Source: Torymus aiolomorphi
Taxonomy: Eukaryota > Arthropoda > Insecta > Hymenoptera > Torymidae
Assembly: GCA_036365515.1 (NCBI GenBank)
Contig: CM070877.1
Location: forward strand, 69,595,522-69,659,521
Reading direction: 5' to 3'
DNA length: 64,000 nucleotides
Part shown: piece by piece, positions 11,690 through 23,539 of the stretch
Numbering within the stretch: the first letter of the stretch is position 1
Layout of the letters: every line of letters begins with the position of its first letter
Position numbers and translations under genes: made by a program
Notes under the pieces: generated by a model
Told to the model about the DNA's origin: nothing
The model's input: only the letters and a program-made list of their open reading frames with translations
Databases searched by the model: none

Positions 11690-12900
11690 AAGCACGCTTG
11701 ATCTTGCTAGTAAAAGTAAAAAATAAAAAAAAGAAAAATGTTAAATATTTTAATAAGCTATGGGACATCTTACTGTGTTATATTATGATGACACTTGCAA
11801 ACAGCCAAGCAAGGCTTGCACAAGCAACAGCACACTTGAGTGGCAGATGAAGCCTCCAGCAGCGAGGTAGGTGACGGCGAGCACCAGCTCACTTGTAGCG
11901 AATGGCAGGATGGGGCTGCTATAGCAGGTAGCAGATGAGAGTAATTGATGACAAATTTTAGCAAAAGTTTGACCTATAAAGTGTATTACAACATTAGATG
12001 ATGAAATTATGTTAATAAGAAAATAAAAACAATATGAAAAATTGTCAATTTATCTTAAAGTAAAGTAATTTACAAGTAAAAAATAGAAAAAAGAGAAAAA
12101 TTTTAAATATTTCAATAAGCTGTTAGAAATCTTACTGCGTTATATCGTGATGACACTTGCAAACATACAGGTAAGACTTGCCCGTTTACATGCGAAGAAT
12201 GTATGGCTTAATACGATTGACGCAGATGAAGCCTGCAGCATCGCATCAATGATAGGTGAGAGTAAACACCAGCACCAACTCACTTGTAGCGAATGGCAGG
12301 CTGGGACTGGTACAGCAGGTAACCGATGAGAGTAATTAATGATATGCAAAGGAAACCTGCAGTCGTTACGAATAGGATTGTACAATAGCGCAGGCAGATG
12401 AAGGCAGGCAGGTTTTAGCAAAAATTTGACCTATAAAGTGTATTAAAACATTAGATAATGAAATTATGTTGATTACAAAATAAAAACAATATGAAAAATG
12501 GTCAATTTATCTTAAAGTAAAATAATTTACAAGTAGAAAATAGAAAAAAAGAGAAAAATTTTAAATATTTAAATAAGCTGCTAGAAATCTTAATGCTACC
12601 GTGATGACACTTGCAAACCAGCAGGCAAGGCTTGCACGTGCACATGCGAAAAATGTATGCCTGAGTACACTTGACTGGTAGACGAAGCCTGCAGCATCGA
12701 GAGGTTAGGTGAGAGTAAGCACCAGCCCCAGCTCACTTGTAGTGTTGTAGTGAATGACAGGCTGGGACTGGTACAGCAAATAGCAATCGAGGCAGGTGAG
12801 ACCTGAAGTGAATAGCAGACACAACTGAAGAACTCAATGGTGCGGCTCATGAACGCGGAGTTCTGGTGTCCGCTGCAGTGAGAAGTACTGCCTAACCTCG
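11690..12900. repeat. Three tandem, diverged ~420-bp units
   Basis: Three copies begin near 11755, 12115 and 12585 with a taagct...gacacttgcaaac start. They share the agatgaagcc block and the agctcacttgtag block. The copies differ by indels. ORFs on both strands are short and not conserved between copies, so no gene is called. Confidence 0.7.
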
Positions 12901-13009
12901 ATATTGCTAGTGCGATTACACTAGGAAAGTGAGTGCCGACGTTATTTTCGTTGGTGAAACGATGAGGCGGCTGTATCAGTGAATCAATAATTAGAATCAA
13001 TTATCAGTG

Positions 13010-13240
13010 TATTGCTTGCGATGTAACCGGGAGTCGCGATGGTAAATTTGGCAGCAGGCGCCGTCTGTGCGCTACGGCGAGCGAAAGAGAAGCACACGGC
13101 GACGGAAGGAGCCTGTGTCTCCAAGTAGGACCAGAACCCGAACGCGCGCGCGCCTAGTTAAGTGGCGTCCCCCAGAGGTACGTCGCGCGCTCCGTTTGCT
13201 CCATCGTCTACTTGACCCCCCCCCCCAGGACTTGAGCCTT
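13010..13240. other. GC-rich, CpG-rich stretch
   Basis: A short island of high GC with several cgcg runs between AT-rich neighbours. It could be promoter-proximal DNA of a lost or neighbouring gene, but I see no supported coding exon. Confidence 0.3.
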
Positions 13241-13243
13241 TGA

Positions 13244-13494
13244 GGGACTGTCCACATGGACACCCGTCCCCCACCCCGTACCCCGTACCCGACCCCGTGC
13301 GATTTTCGCATCGAGTACTTCATCTACACTACTTTGTGCTTCACGGTGAACTCGATACGAGACAGGCTTCTCGTGTCTCATCTCAAGTTCACTGTGAAGC
13401 ACAAAGTAGTGTAGATGAAGTACTCGATGTGAAAATCGCACGGGGTCGGGTACGGGGTACGGGGTGGGGGACGGGTGTCCATGTGGACAGTCCC
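13244..13494. mobile_element. Near-perfect hairpin MITE with 3-bp TGA duplication
   Basis: The element starts GGGACTGTCCACATGG and ends with its reverse complement. The arms are about 110 bases and almost identical, with a short loop near 13355-13382. TGA at 13241-13243 and 13495-13497 flanks it. The 3-bp target duplication and GGG terminus resemble PIF/Harbinger-type elements. A second element with the same terminus lies at 35968. High arm identity suggests a recent origin. Confidence 0.85.
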
Positions 13495-13576
13495 TGATGG
13501 AAGATGCACTGCAGGTATATGATGGCTTCGTACGACGCGATGTAGGATCTGCCCCTCGCGGGTCACACGTACCCCT

Positions 13577-13600
13577 ACACACACACACACACACATTACA
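13577..13600. repeat. CA microsatellite
   Basis: A run of ca dinucleotides followed by short tata and acaag repeats. Confidence 0.9.
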
Positions 13601-13663
13601 TATATACAAGCACAAGCACACCTACACAAGCAACCGCCAGAGCATGCGACACACAGCCGAACC

Positions 13664-13807
13664 TGGGCCATTTCTACATATGTGTGTTCTGTGTGTTCTG
13701 TGTGTTCCCGACAAGGACAGATTGATCTGTTCCGTTTATGTAAGACAGAGACAGACATAGAGAGAAGTTGTCTAGAACAGACAGAACACATATGTAGAAA
13801 GGGCCCA
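13664..13807. mobile_element. Hairpin element with gggccatttctacatatgtg ends
   Basis: tgggccatttctacatatgt on the left pairs with acatatgtagaaagggccca on the right. Between them are a tgtgtgttc repeat and a region with further partial self-pairing. It is non-coding. Confidence 0.65.
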
Positions 13808-13885
13808 GCCTTTGCTATGCCTACCTTGCGTTGCCGTCGACGTTCCTGCAAACACAGCGTCGTCGTCTCCTTCGCAGTCAGCATC

Positions 13886-14485
13886 CCCGGTCAAAAATAT
13901 CCAGTTGGGAAATCCAACTGGATTTTCCAAGAGGGAAATCCAGCTGGGGAAGAGTGGATTCCATCTGGATTTTGGTGGATTTCCAGTCGGATTCCCAGTT
14001 GATGATATCAAATATTCCCACCCATTTTTAACTGGATTAAATGGAAATCCACTTATAATAAATGGGAATTCCTGGGCGAAGGCGGAAATCCATGTAAAAA
14101 TCCAGTTAAATGTTTGTGGGAATCCACCTAACTTTCGCATTTCTATTAAATGGGAATCCACTCAAAATTCTACTTAATAATAAATGGGAATCCCAGCGTG
14201 ACGGCGAAAATCCATGTAAAAATCCAGTTTAATATAGATGGGAATCCATCTAACTTTCGCTTTTCTATTCAATGGAAATCCAGTTAATAATGCATAGGAA
14301 TCCTGTTATATCTAGGTGGGAATCTACTTAAATATCCAGTTAAAAATGGGTGGGAATATTTGGTATCATCAACTGGGAATCCGACGGGAAATCCACCAAA
14401 ATCCAGCTGGAATCCACTCTTCCCCAGCTGGATTTCCCTCTTGGAAAATCCAGTTGGATTTCCCAACTGGATATTTTTGACCGGG
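13886..14485. mobile_element. Fold-back element with internal aatcca repeats, ~600 bp
   Basis: The ends are CCCGGTCAAAAATATCC and its complement, and the inverted arms extend about 150 bases inward (to the gggtgggaatatt region). The centre is a string of degenerate gggaatcca and atccagtt motifs. The ORFs across it are translations of this repeat and are not genes. Confidence 0.8.
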
Positions 14486-14489
14486 TCCA

Positions 14490-15030
14490 CGAAGACGACG
14501 ATGCGGATGAGGATCGTCCGGTTGTACAGGGAAACAGTGTGCGAGAGCGCGCGCCTATCGCGACGAGGCCACGGACATCTTGGGGAGAGAGACTGCTACT
14601 CTCGCCGTCGTCGCATCGCGCTCCGAACAGCACACGTACTGACGAGACTGGCGAGCAAGAGAGACAGAGCGCCTCCCTCTTCTCCTCACCACCTCGCGCG
14701 TCTGTCTTGCTCTCTTGCGTGTATATACCTCTTTCTGTCTTGCTTGTGAAGGTATATATTTGTGCGATGTGGACGTCGTGTCGTCGTTCGTTGTCGTCGG
14801 TGGATATAAGTATATCCCGCCGCGGTGCCGCCACACCGCGATCGTACGGACGCTGCTGATGCGACGTTGCTGCTCTCGTTGCTGCGACTGCTGCTCTCGT
14901 TGCTGCGCTGTGGAGAGCAAAAGAGCCGAGTAGGCAGCAGTAGGCCGAGAGACCGACCTCGTCCCCACCACTTAATGCAGGGTTGAGGTTAACTGACGCG
15001 TCTCGTAACGTGCTCGCACGACGAAGCATT
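14490..15030. other. GC-rich block of unknown function
   Basis: A markedly GC-rich stretch with cgcgcg runs and gctgctctcgttgctgc repeats. Frames on both strands are open for over 100 codons but give Arg/Ser-rich, low-complexity proteins with no recognisable domain, and the longest one runs into the fold-back element. I read this as CpG-rich regulatory or repeat DNA rather than a coding exon, with low certainty. Confidence 0.3.
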
Positions 15031-15350
15031 CGCCCTTACATTTTCACTATAAGGGGAAACAATTCGCCTTGTTAAGCGTACAGGTAGCGCCCTAGTGGTG
15101 TTCATTTTTGGAAGCTCCCTAATGGTGGATACTAACATTGCATTGTATACGGAAAAACTATAAAACAATAAAAAACGGGTTTTACACTGTAATATAATGT
15201 AAGGTATTATAGTAAAAAGTTATTTATATTAATTCTCCCAAATTTTAAAACGCATAAAAATGAAAATTTTTCAAAAATTTTGTATAATTATAAATTATTA
15301 TAAATTATGTAAACTTAAAACATACAATAAATAAAAGTTTGATTTTGCAG

Positions 15351-15576
15351 AAAAATTATTATGGGGAAAGAGCTGAATGAATGGGTAAAAATATATGAAG
15401 ACACAGTTCCAGATTATTCAGTAAATTCCATAGCATGAACACGTCATCATTTTGGACTGATTCCTGCATGCGGCAATTCTGATGGTTCCATTTCTATCTT
15501 GGTAAACATTGAAGACAGTTGGGAAATACAAAAAATTCCCAACGCGCACACTATTTCATGTGATTGTTTCATCTAG
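15351..15576 (+). pseudogene. Exon-like pseudogene fragment with one internal stop
   Basis: A 3' splice-like site (gattttgcag at 15341-15350) leads into a frame from ATG 15361 to TAG 15574. It starts MGKELNEWVKIYEDTVPDY and is broken once by TGA at 15436. The composition looks protein-like (mixed polar and hydrophobic residues, Cys and Trp) and unlike the surrounding repeats, but I do not recognise the family. The stop coincides with the first base pairs of the 346-bp satellite, which suggests that the repeat junction truncated the exon. Confidence 0.35.
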
Positions 15577-17735
15577 CTTTTTTTGTTCTCTTTTTGTGTA
15601 GAAACAGGCAGTATTTTTCTTATTTATCTATGCTTTTTACTTTAAAAGTTGAAATTTTGAAGGGGCCGATAAAGGGAAAACAAATCTTTTCATTCTTTTT
15701 CTTTTGTTGTATCTCCCCAAAATTTTACTTTTTTAAGTAAGTGAGGCCCAATGAAATAGAAAAAAATACTGGCTGTTCCTGAATAAGAAGAGAATAAAAA
15801 ATGATATCCATGATTTTTGCTGCAAGCCTAGTTGGAGTGGAAAAACATTAAATAGACTTTTTCAATATTAATCTATTTTTTAATTCAAAAACTATTAGGT
15901 TTACAGAAAAAATCATAGATAGCTTTTTTGTTCTCTTTTTGTGTAGAAACAGGCAGTATTTTTCTTATTTATCTATGCTTTTTACTTTAAAAGTTGAAAT
16001 TTTGAAGGGGGCCGATAAAGGGAAAACAAATCTTTTCATTCTTTTTCTTTTGTTGTTTCTCCCCAAAATTTTACTTTTTTAAGTAAGAGAGGCCCAATGA
16101 AATAGAAAAAAATACTGGCTGATCCTGAATAAGAAGAGAATCAAAAATGATATCCATGATTTTTCCTGCAAGCCTAGTTGGAGGGGAAAAAGATTAAATA
16201 GACTTTTTCAATATTAATCTATTTTTTAATTCAAAAACTATTAGGTTTAGAGAAAAAATCATAGATAGCTTTTTTTGTTCTCTTTTTGTGTAGAAACAGG
16301 CAGTAATTTTCTTATTTATCTATGCTTTTTACTTTAAAAGTTGAAATTTTGAAGGGGGCCGATAAAGGGAAAAGAAATCTTTTGATTCTTTTCCTTTTGT
16401 CGATTGTCCCCAAAACTTTAGTTTTTTAAGTAAGAGAGGCCCAAAGAAATAGAAAAAATACTGGCTGATCCTGGATAAGACGAGAATAAAAAATTATATC
16501 CATGATTTTTCCTGCAAGCCTAGTTGGAGGAGAAAAAGATTAAATAGACTTTTTCAATATTAATCTATTTTTTCATTCAAAAACTATTTGATTTACAGAA
16601 AAAATCATAGATAGCTTTTTTTGTTCTCTTTTTGTGTAGAAACAGGCAGTATTTTTCTTATTTATCTATGCTTTTTACTTTAAAAGTTGAAATTTTGAAG
16701 GGGGCCGATAAAGGGAAAAGAAATCTTTTGATTCTTTTCCTTTTGTCGATTGTCCCCAAAACTTTACTTTTTTAAGTAAGAGAGGCCCAAAGAAATAGAA
16801 AAAAATACTGGCTGATCCTGAATAAGAAGAGAATAAAAAATGATATCCATGATTTTTCCTGCAAGCCTAGTTGGAGGAGAAAAAGATTAAATAGACTTTT
16901 TCAATATTAATCTATTTTTTCATTCAAAAACTATTTGATTTACAGAAAAAATCATAAATAGCTTTTTTGTTCTCTTTTTGTGTAGAAACAGGCAGTATTT
17001 TTCTTATTTATCTATGCTTTTTACTTTAAAAGTTGAAATTTTGAAGGGGGCCGATAGGAAAACAAATCTTTCCATTCTTTTTCTTTTGTCGTTTCTCTCC
17101 AAAATTTTACTTTTTTAAGTAAGAGAGGCCCAATGAAATAGAAAAAAATACTGGCTGATCCTGAATAAGAAGAGAATCCAAAATGATATCCATGATTTTT
17201 CCTGCAAGTCTAGTTGGAGGGGAAAAAGATTAAATAGACTTTTTCAATATTAATCTATTTTTTAATTAAAAAACTATTTGATTTACAGAAAAAATTATAG
17301 TTTAGTGTAGAATCAAGCAGTATTTTTCTTATTTCTCTATGCTTTATTATTTTAAAAGTTGAAATTTTTGAGGGGACCGATAACGTCCTTTCCACATGGA
17401 AGTGCGTCGTGCGCCGCGTTCCGATCGCTTGAATACAGCAACTCTATGCTGATTGGTTGATTCTATTTTACCATCTAGTTTCGTCAAAGGAATTAACCAA
17501 TCAGCATAGAGTTGCTGTATTCAAGCGATCGGAACGCGGCGCACGGCGCGACGCACGGCGCACGACGCACTTCCATACGGAAAGGACGTAAAGGGAAAAT
17601 AATTCCGCTTTAGGGGAAAAAACATCAGCTTTTCAAGTAAGAGACGTCCAGAGAATTAAAAAAAAATACTGGCTGATTCTGAACTCAAAGAAAACCAAAA
17701 ACGATATCAATGGTTTTTTCTACAAGGTTTATCCT
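15575..17735. repeat. 346-bp satellite, about six copies
   Basis: Copies begin at about 15575, 15921, 16267, 16613 and 16960, each with agcttttttt and gttctctttttgtgtagaa, giving a regular 346-base period. A sixth, more diverged copy is split by the hairpin element at 17384. Copies share aggcagta, the gggccgata block and the tactggctgatcctgaataa block. Two more diverged copies lie at about 32310-32985. Confidence 0.9.
17384..17588. mobile_element. Hairpin MITE inserted in a satellite copy, TAA duplication
   Basis: The ends are CGTCCTTTCC and GGAAAGGACG. TAA at 17381-17383 and 17589-17591 flanks them. The other satellite copies show the uninterrupted site (ccgataaaggg), so the 3-bp duplication is proven by internal empty sites. 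The arms carry cggaacgcggcgcac-type GC-rich text and a ccaatcagcata pair. It belongs with the other 3-bp-duplication elements at 13244 and 35968, although the terminal sequence differs. Confidence 0.9.
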
Positions 17736-17919
17736 ACTGGTGAGAGTCGTGAGATAGGGAGAGTGTACATAAGCGCTACGCGACGCTCTGCGACACAACA
17801 CATAAAATTGAGGTGGGTTTCGTCTATATTTTACATGAATTTCACGTAAAATTTAGGTATAGAAATTCAGGAGATAATTCAGGTGGAAATTCAGGTGAAA
17901 ACCAGGTGAATATTTGCAA

Positions 17920-19345
17920 CCGGGCAGGAGCACGCCAGACGTGTATAGAAGGCAATAGAATTATTTATAGAATTCCTAAACCCAACTAAGCGATGGATGC
18001 GAGTTCCACGCGTATACGGGAGCGCGCTAGACGTGTATACATGGCAAAATAATTATTTAAATAATTCTTAACTCCAAGGTGCGCATTCCACGCGAATACG
18101 GGAGCATCCCCAACCTACAAGAGGATAAGAATTATTTGAATTATTCCATGTATACACGTCTAACGCGCACCCGTATACGCGTGGACTTGCATCCTCCGCT
18201 TACTTGGGTTTAGGAATTCTATAAAGAATTATTTTGCCTTCTATACACGTCTGACGCGCTCCCGTATACGCGTGGAACTCGCATCCCCCGCCTTCTTGGG
18301 GTTAGGAATTATATAAATAATTATTTTGTCATGTATACACGTCTCACGCGCACCCGTATACGTGTGGAAGTCACATCCCCCGTCTACTTGGGGTTAGGAA
18401 TTATATAAATAATTATTTTGCCTTGTATACACCTCTGACACGCTCCCTTATACGCGTGGAACCCGCATACCCCGCCTACTTGGGGTTAAGAATTATTTGA
18501 ATAATTATTTTTCCATGTATACACGTCTAACGCGCATCCTTATACGCGTGGAACTCGCATCCCCCGCCTTCTTGGGGTTAGGAATTATATAAATAATTAG
18601 TTTGCCATGTATACATGTCTGTCGCGCTCCCGTATACGCGTGGAACTCGCATCCCCCGCCTTCTTGGGGTTAGGAATTATATAAATAATTATTTTGTCAT
18701 GTATACACGTCTCACGCGCACCCGTATAGGCGTGGAAGTCACATCCCCCGTCTACTTGGGGTTAGGAATTATATAAATAATTATTTTTCCTTGTATACAC
18801 CTCTGACACGCTCCCTTATACGCGTGGAACTCGCATCCCCCGCCTACTTGGGGTTAAGAATTATTTGAATAATTATTTTTCCATGTATACACGTCTAACG
18901 CGCATCCTTATACGCGTGGAACTCTTATCCCCCGCCTTCTTGGGGTTAGGAATTATATAAATAATTAGTTTGTCATGTATACACGTCTGTCGCGCTCCCG
19001 TATACGCGTGGAACTCGCATCGCCCGCCTTCTTGGGGTTAGGAATTATATAAATAATTATTTTGCCTTGTATACACGTCTGACGCGCTCCCATATACGCC
19101 TTCCCCCGCCTTCTTGGGGTTAGGAATTCTATAAATAGGTATTTTGCCTTGTATACACCTCTGACGCACTCCCGTATAAGCGCGAAACTTGCATCCCCGC
19201 CTGCTTGGGGTTAAGAATTATGTAAATAATTATTTTGCCATGTATGAACATCTGACGCGCTCCCGGATAGCCGTGAAACTGGCATCCCCCGCCTGCTTGG
19301 GGTTAAGAATTGTTTGAATAATTATTTTGCCATGTACACACGTCT
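17920..19345. repeat. 92-bp minisatellite, about 15 units
   Basis: Units repeat about every 92 bases (cttggggtta landmarks at about 18293, 18387, 18478, 18570 and on). Each has tatacgcgtggaa, the cttggggttaggaatt block, a palindromic ataattatttaaataatt-like core and tgtatacacgtct. The first units, up to about 18115, are inverted relative to the rest. Confidence 0.85.
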
Positions 19346-19349
19346 TACA

Positions 19350-20345
19350 CGCTCTTGTATACGCGTGGAACTCGCACATCTGCAGCAGAGGCTACGCATA
19401 ATTCTGCTGCAATTCTTGTGGACGCGCACCTGATGGGACCGTCCATATTCTTGTTCGGGCGATTGCGCAAAACTGCTCGTTTTTGCTGTACAGTATCTGA
19501 CGCATGTGAACTTGCTTATCTGCCATGCAATTCTGCTGAAAGCGCAAGTAGAAGCTATTGTCCATGTCAGAGTGCACTTCAACTATTGTAATTCTGATGC
19601 AATTTTCGCTGCACCACATCTGCAACAGATGCTACGCGTAATTATGTTGCAATTTTCGTGGACGCGCGCGTGATGAGACGGTCCATATGGTTGCCCGACT
19701 GATTGCATAAGACTGCTCGTTTCTGCTGTACAGTATCTGATGCACTTGAACTTACTAATCTCCCGTGCAATTCTGCTGAAAGCGCAAGTACAAAACATTG
19801 TTCATATCAAAGTGCACTTCAGCTATTGTAAGTTTGGCGCAATTTTCGCTGCATCTCATGTACAGCAGACGCTACGCGTAATTCTGTTGCAATTCTTGTG
19901 GACGCGCGCGTGATGGGACGGTCTATATGGTTGCCCGAACGATTGCACAAGACTGCTCGTTTCTGCTGTACAGTGTCTGTCGCACGTGAACTTGCTTATC
20001 TCCTACGCAATTCTGCTGAAAGCGCAAGTGCAAACAGATGTCTGTGTCAGAGTGCACTTCGGCTATTGTAATTCTGACGCAATTTTTGCTGCATCACATC
20101 TGCAGCAGACGCAACGCGTAATTCTGTTGCAATTCTTGTGGACGCGCGCGTGATGGGTCGGTCCATATGGTTGCCCGAACGATTGCACAAGACTGCTCAT
20201 TTCTGTTGCGCAGTACCTGGCGCACATGAACTTCCTTATTGCCCATGCAATTCTGCTGAAAGCGCAAGTGCAGGTGATGGGTTCTCCAAGTGTGTAATTG
20301 TCGGTTTGCAAGTTTACTGCAATTCTGCTGCTCAAAGCCTCGTGC
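19350..20345. repeat. 240-bp tandem repeat, four copies
   Basis: The landmark catctgcagcaga or a close variant occurs at 19377, 19617, 19857 and 20097, exactly 240 bases apart. Copies include aattctgctgaaagcgcaag. Several short ORFs recur on both strands at the same offset, which follows from the repeat period and is not evidence of genes. Confidence 0.85.
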
Positions 20346-20483
20346 AAGTCGTTTTGTGCAGAAATATAGGTTAAGTATACAGCATGTTACGTATGGTCTG
20401 ACGCAATTTCCATGCAGAGCAGTGAAATTGAATTAGAAGTGCACCAGAATTGCAAAATGTGTGTTACCAGGGTAGTTACGCTA

Positions 20484-20604
20484 CTGTTACTTGTGGAATT
20501 TGTTGCTGATTGGCTAATAAGCTTTATGGTGTACGAGTTAACTATATGTAACCGTAGGGTTACTCGGTTTATTAGCCAATCAGCAACAAATTCCACAAGT
20601 AACA
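20484..20604. mobile_element. Hairpin MITE, TIR TGTTACTTGTGG
   Basis: ttacttgtggaatttgttgc at the left pairs exactly with its complement at the right. The arms are about 42 bases with a short AT-rich loop. No clear target duplication was seen. Confidence 0.75.
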
Positions 20605-20669
20605 GCGTCTCGTGGAGCCTCGCGTAGCGCTTATGTACACTCTCCCATAGTCGCGTCTCGCCTAGCGCT

Positions 20670-21120
20670 CGCGAGACAGTTTCATGATCCCGCTCCTGGG
20701 GCTATAATACAGAGGTGGGGCTATGACGCATCATTGTGCGCTTCTCCGATCCTACAATGCGTCGCTTTCGTCGCTCATTTATATTGTCCGGTTGCGTTCA
20801 CGTAAATATTATCGTTGCAAGAGCGCGCGCTCCTCGTATGCCACAGGTCAGGCTTACAAAGTACACGCATGGAGGAACTGGCAAAGTGGAAATGTGTGGC
20901 GCTGCCGAGCGCTGCGCAGTGGCGGAATCAGCTTGACGGAAGTAGTGCACGGCGCATGCGCGAGCCCAACTTAATGAACACGAAGACGGCTCTTGCGCCC
21001 ATTCGGTCCTACATCTTCATCGGCAGCACAAGAGGTCGGATGATGCTGCGATTCACTTTCGGCAATAATTACATCAGTTCACCCACGTCAGCAGGCAGTG
21101 CAGGTACCATTATCGCTTAT
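20670..21120. other. GC-rich stretch, no recognised gene
   Basis: The open frames here (for example ATG 20723) are short, Arg/Ser-rich and overlap in several phases. Nothing resembles a known domain. It may be a remnant of a promoter-proximal or transposon segment. Confidence 0.3.
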
Positions 21121-21855
21121 TTTTACAAGTATTTCAACTGTAATTTGGCCTCCGACTGGTAGATATTTTACAGAGAAGCAAGATCATACGCTCCGGGCTG
21201 TGACCCACGAAGTATCTCTTGCCTACTTTCACCTATTGAAGACAGGCTGTTACTACGCGACACACCCTAGCATAAATGATTAAGTAACGCTTTTTAAAAT
21301 TATTTACCGTAATTCTTGTTTTTATTACTGAAATTTTTTCATTATTATTTTACAAATAATTAATCCTAATTTTTACTAATGTAAATGTTTGACCTGCCGG
21401 GTACGAAATTGCTCAATCACGCACTCACACGCGTGCACACACACTCGAACACGATAATCTATTAATTTTTATTTGATTTTTCAATAGAATACATAATTGT
21501 TGGAGTCGCAGCGCCCGTGGTCAGAGTAATATCGCTTGCCGATACTATGGGACACCTTGTAATCTTGGAAACTACAAATTGCGTAATGAATCGTTAGGTA
21601 ACGTATTTTTCATTTATGTAACAAAATTGAATTTTTGATTAGTACGCTTTACCACTCTGGGTGATTATTTCGTCAAGTCAATTATTAATAATACAACATC
21701 AAAAAATACAAAATTCAAATATTTCTGGCCTGAAATAGTACAGTCTATCGTATTACAATGTAAACAGACTTTACTTATAGCGACACTTACTTTCTTTATT
21801 TGACTTTTATTCTTATTTCTGTATTCAAAAATAATTCGTACGGCGATGCTTGGTA

Positions 21856-22093
21856 TTTCAGACAGTGGACTAGCTCTGGGTGACCAAGCTCAGCTATGGT
21901 TAGGAAAATTGTGGTGTCATCAGACTTTGGATAAGATGGTTGTCACAGTAACAATACGTGTTACAAGTATTTCAACTGTAATTTGGCCTCCGGCTGGTAG
22001 ATATTTTACAGAGAAGCAAGATCATACGCTCCGGGCTGTGACCCACGAAGTATCTCTTGCCCATCCGTAAACTCTACCTAGGCCAAGTTATGT
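21856..22093 (+). pseudogene. Exon-like segment, unit 1
   Basis: The segment has splice-like flanks: tggtatttcag before it and a strong donor (agttat|gtaagt) after it. It is open from DSGLALGDQAQLWLGK to VSLAHP and then meets TAA in catccgtaaac. The family is unknown. Unit 2 is the only copy without that stop. Confidence 0.4.
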
Positions 22094-22986
22094 AAGTTTA
22101 TATATTTTTATATTACCTTTACATTATGAAAAAAATAAAACTTCATTTTGAAGTGATAATCTTCGTAAATGATACCAGCAAAACTCATTAGGTAACGCAT
22201 TTTTCAATTATTTACCCTATTTCTTTTCCCGATTACTAAAAGAGTTATTATATTATTTTATTTGCAATTAATAGCTAGTTCTACAGACGGACTTACCAGC
22301 CTGCTGGGCCAGCCATTTTGTGCTGGAGGTACGATGAAAGTGTAAGCAAGAGCTTACAACTCGACACACTAGCATAAATGATGAAGTAACGCTTTTGAAA
22401 AATTATATACCATTATTCCCGTTTTTATTACGGAAATATTTTTCATTATCATTTAACAAAAATTTAATCGTACTTTTTACCAATGTAACTGTCAAACCCA
22501 CCGGCTACGAAATTATTCAATAACGCACGCACACGCGAACACGACAATATATTTATTTGTATTCCGTTTTTCAACAGTAATCTGTTACTGACGACCGTCA
22601 TTCGAATATGTTTTTGGATTGGTTATTGGATACATAATTGCTGGAGTCGCCACGCCCATGGTCAGAGTAATATCGCTCGCCGAATCTATGGGACTCCTTG
22701 TAATCTTGGGAACTTCAAACTGTGTAATGAATCATTAGGTAACGCATTATTCATTTATGTTACATAATTAATTTCCATATTACTACGTTTTATCACTCTG
22801 CGTATTTATTTCGTCAAGTGAATTATTAATAATATAACATGAAAAAATGGAAATTTGAAATATTTTTGTCCTGAAATCGTACAGTCAATCGTATCACAAT
22901 GTAATCAGACTTTACTTATAGCGACACTTACTTTTTTTATTTGACTTTTATTCTTATTTCTGTATTCAAAATTAATTCGTACGGCG

Positions 22987-23292
22987 ATGCTTGGTATTTC
23001 AGACAATGGACTAGCTCTGGGTGACCAAGCTCAGCTATGGTTAGGAAAATCGTGGTGTCATCAGACTTTGGATAAGATGGTTGTCTCAGTAACAATACGT
23101 GTTACAAGTATTTCAACTGTAATTTGGCCTCCGGCTGGTAGATATTTTACAGAGAAGCAAGATCATACGCTCCGGGCTGTGACCCACGAAGTATCTCTTG
23201 CCCATCCGTCAACTCTACCCAGGCCAAATTATGTAAGTTTATATATTTTTATATTACCTTTACATTATGAAAAAACTAAAACTTCATTTTGA
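22987..23292 (+). other. Exon-like segment, unit 2, fully open
   Basis: An ATG frame of 101 codons starts MLGISDNGLALGDQAQLWLG. Between a 3' splice-like site (tatttcag, about 23003) and the donor (aaattat|gtaagt, about 23234) the frame is open throughout, because this copy has catccgtcaac where its neighbours have catccgtaaac. The encoded segment is mixed hydrophobic and polar with VIWPPAGRYFTEKQDHTLRA near its end. I recognise no domain. A second conserved segment about 700 bases upstream in each unit reads like IIAGVA-P-VRVISLAES. The units may descend from a duplicated multi-exon gene or from a transcribed repeat. Confidence 0.4.
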
Positions 23293-23539
23293 AGTGATAA
23301 TCCTCCTAAATGAAAACTAGCAAAACTAATTAGGTAACGCATTTTTCAATTATTTACCATATTTTGTTCTCGATTACTGAAAGATTTTTTAATTATTTAC
23401 CATATTTTGTTTCTCGATTACTGTTTATTACATTATTTGATTTGTCATTAATCGCGAGTTGTATCGGCGGACTTATCAGCTGACTAGTGCAGTCATTTTG
23501 TGCTGGAGGTACAATGTAAGTGTTAGCAAGAGCTTACGG

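Larger units (their letters stand above)
17742..20668. mobile_element. Inverted ends bracketing two satellite arrays
   Basis: gagtgtacataagcgctacg at about 17760 is the reverse complement of cgtagcgcttatgtacactc near 20623-20642. Partial inverted similarity extends about 60 bases on both sides. Between these ends lie the 92-bp and 240-bp tandem arrays. This may be a 2.9-kb element with satellite-like content or an array expanded within an older element. Confidence 0.55.

Noticed and set aside
13772..15029. Long overlapping ORFs on both strands of the GC-rich and fold-back region
   Set aside because: GC-rich DNA opens several frames at once. The products are low-complexity and run across the fold-back element's end.
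19355..20347. Cys-rich ORFs repeated on both strands at 240-bp spacing
   Set aside because: They follow exactly from the tandem period, and both strands are open at once, so coding on either is unlikely.
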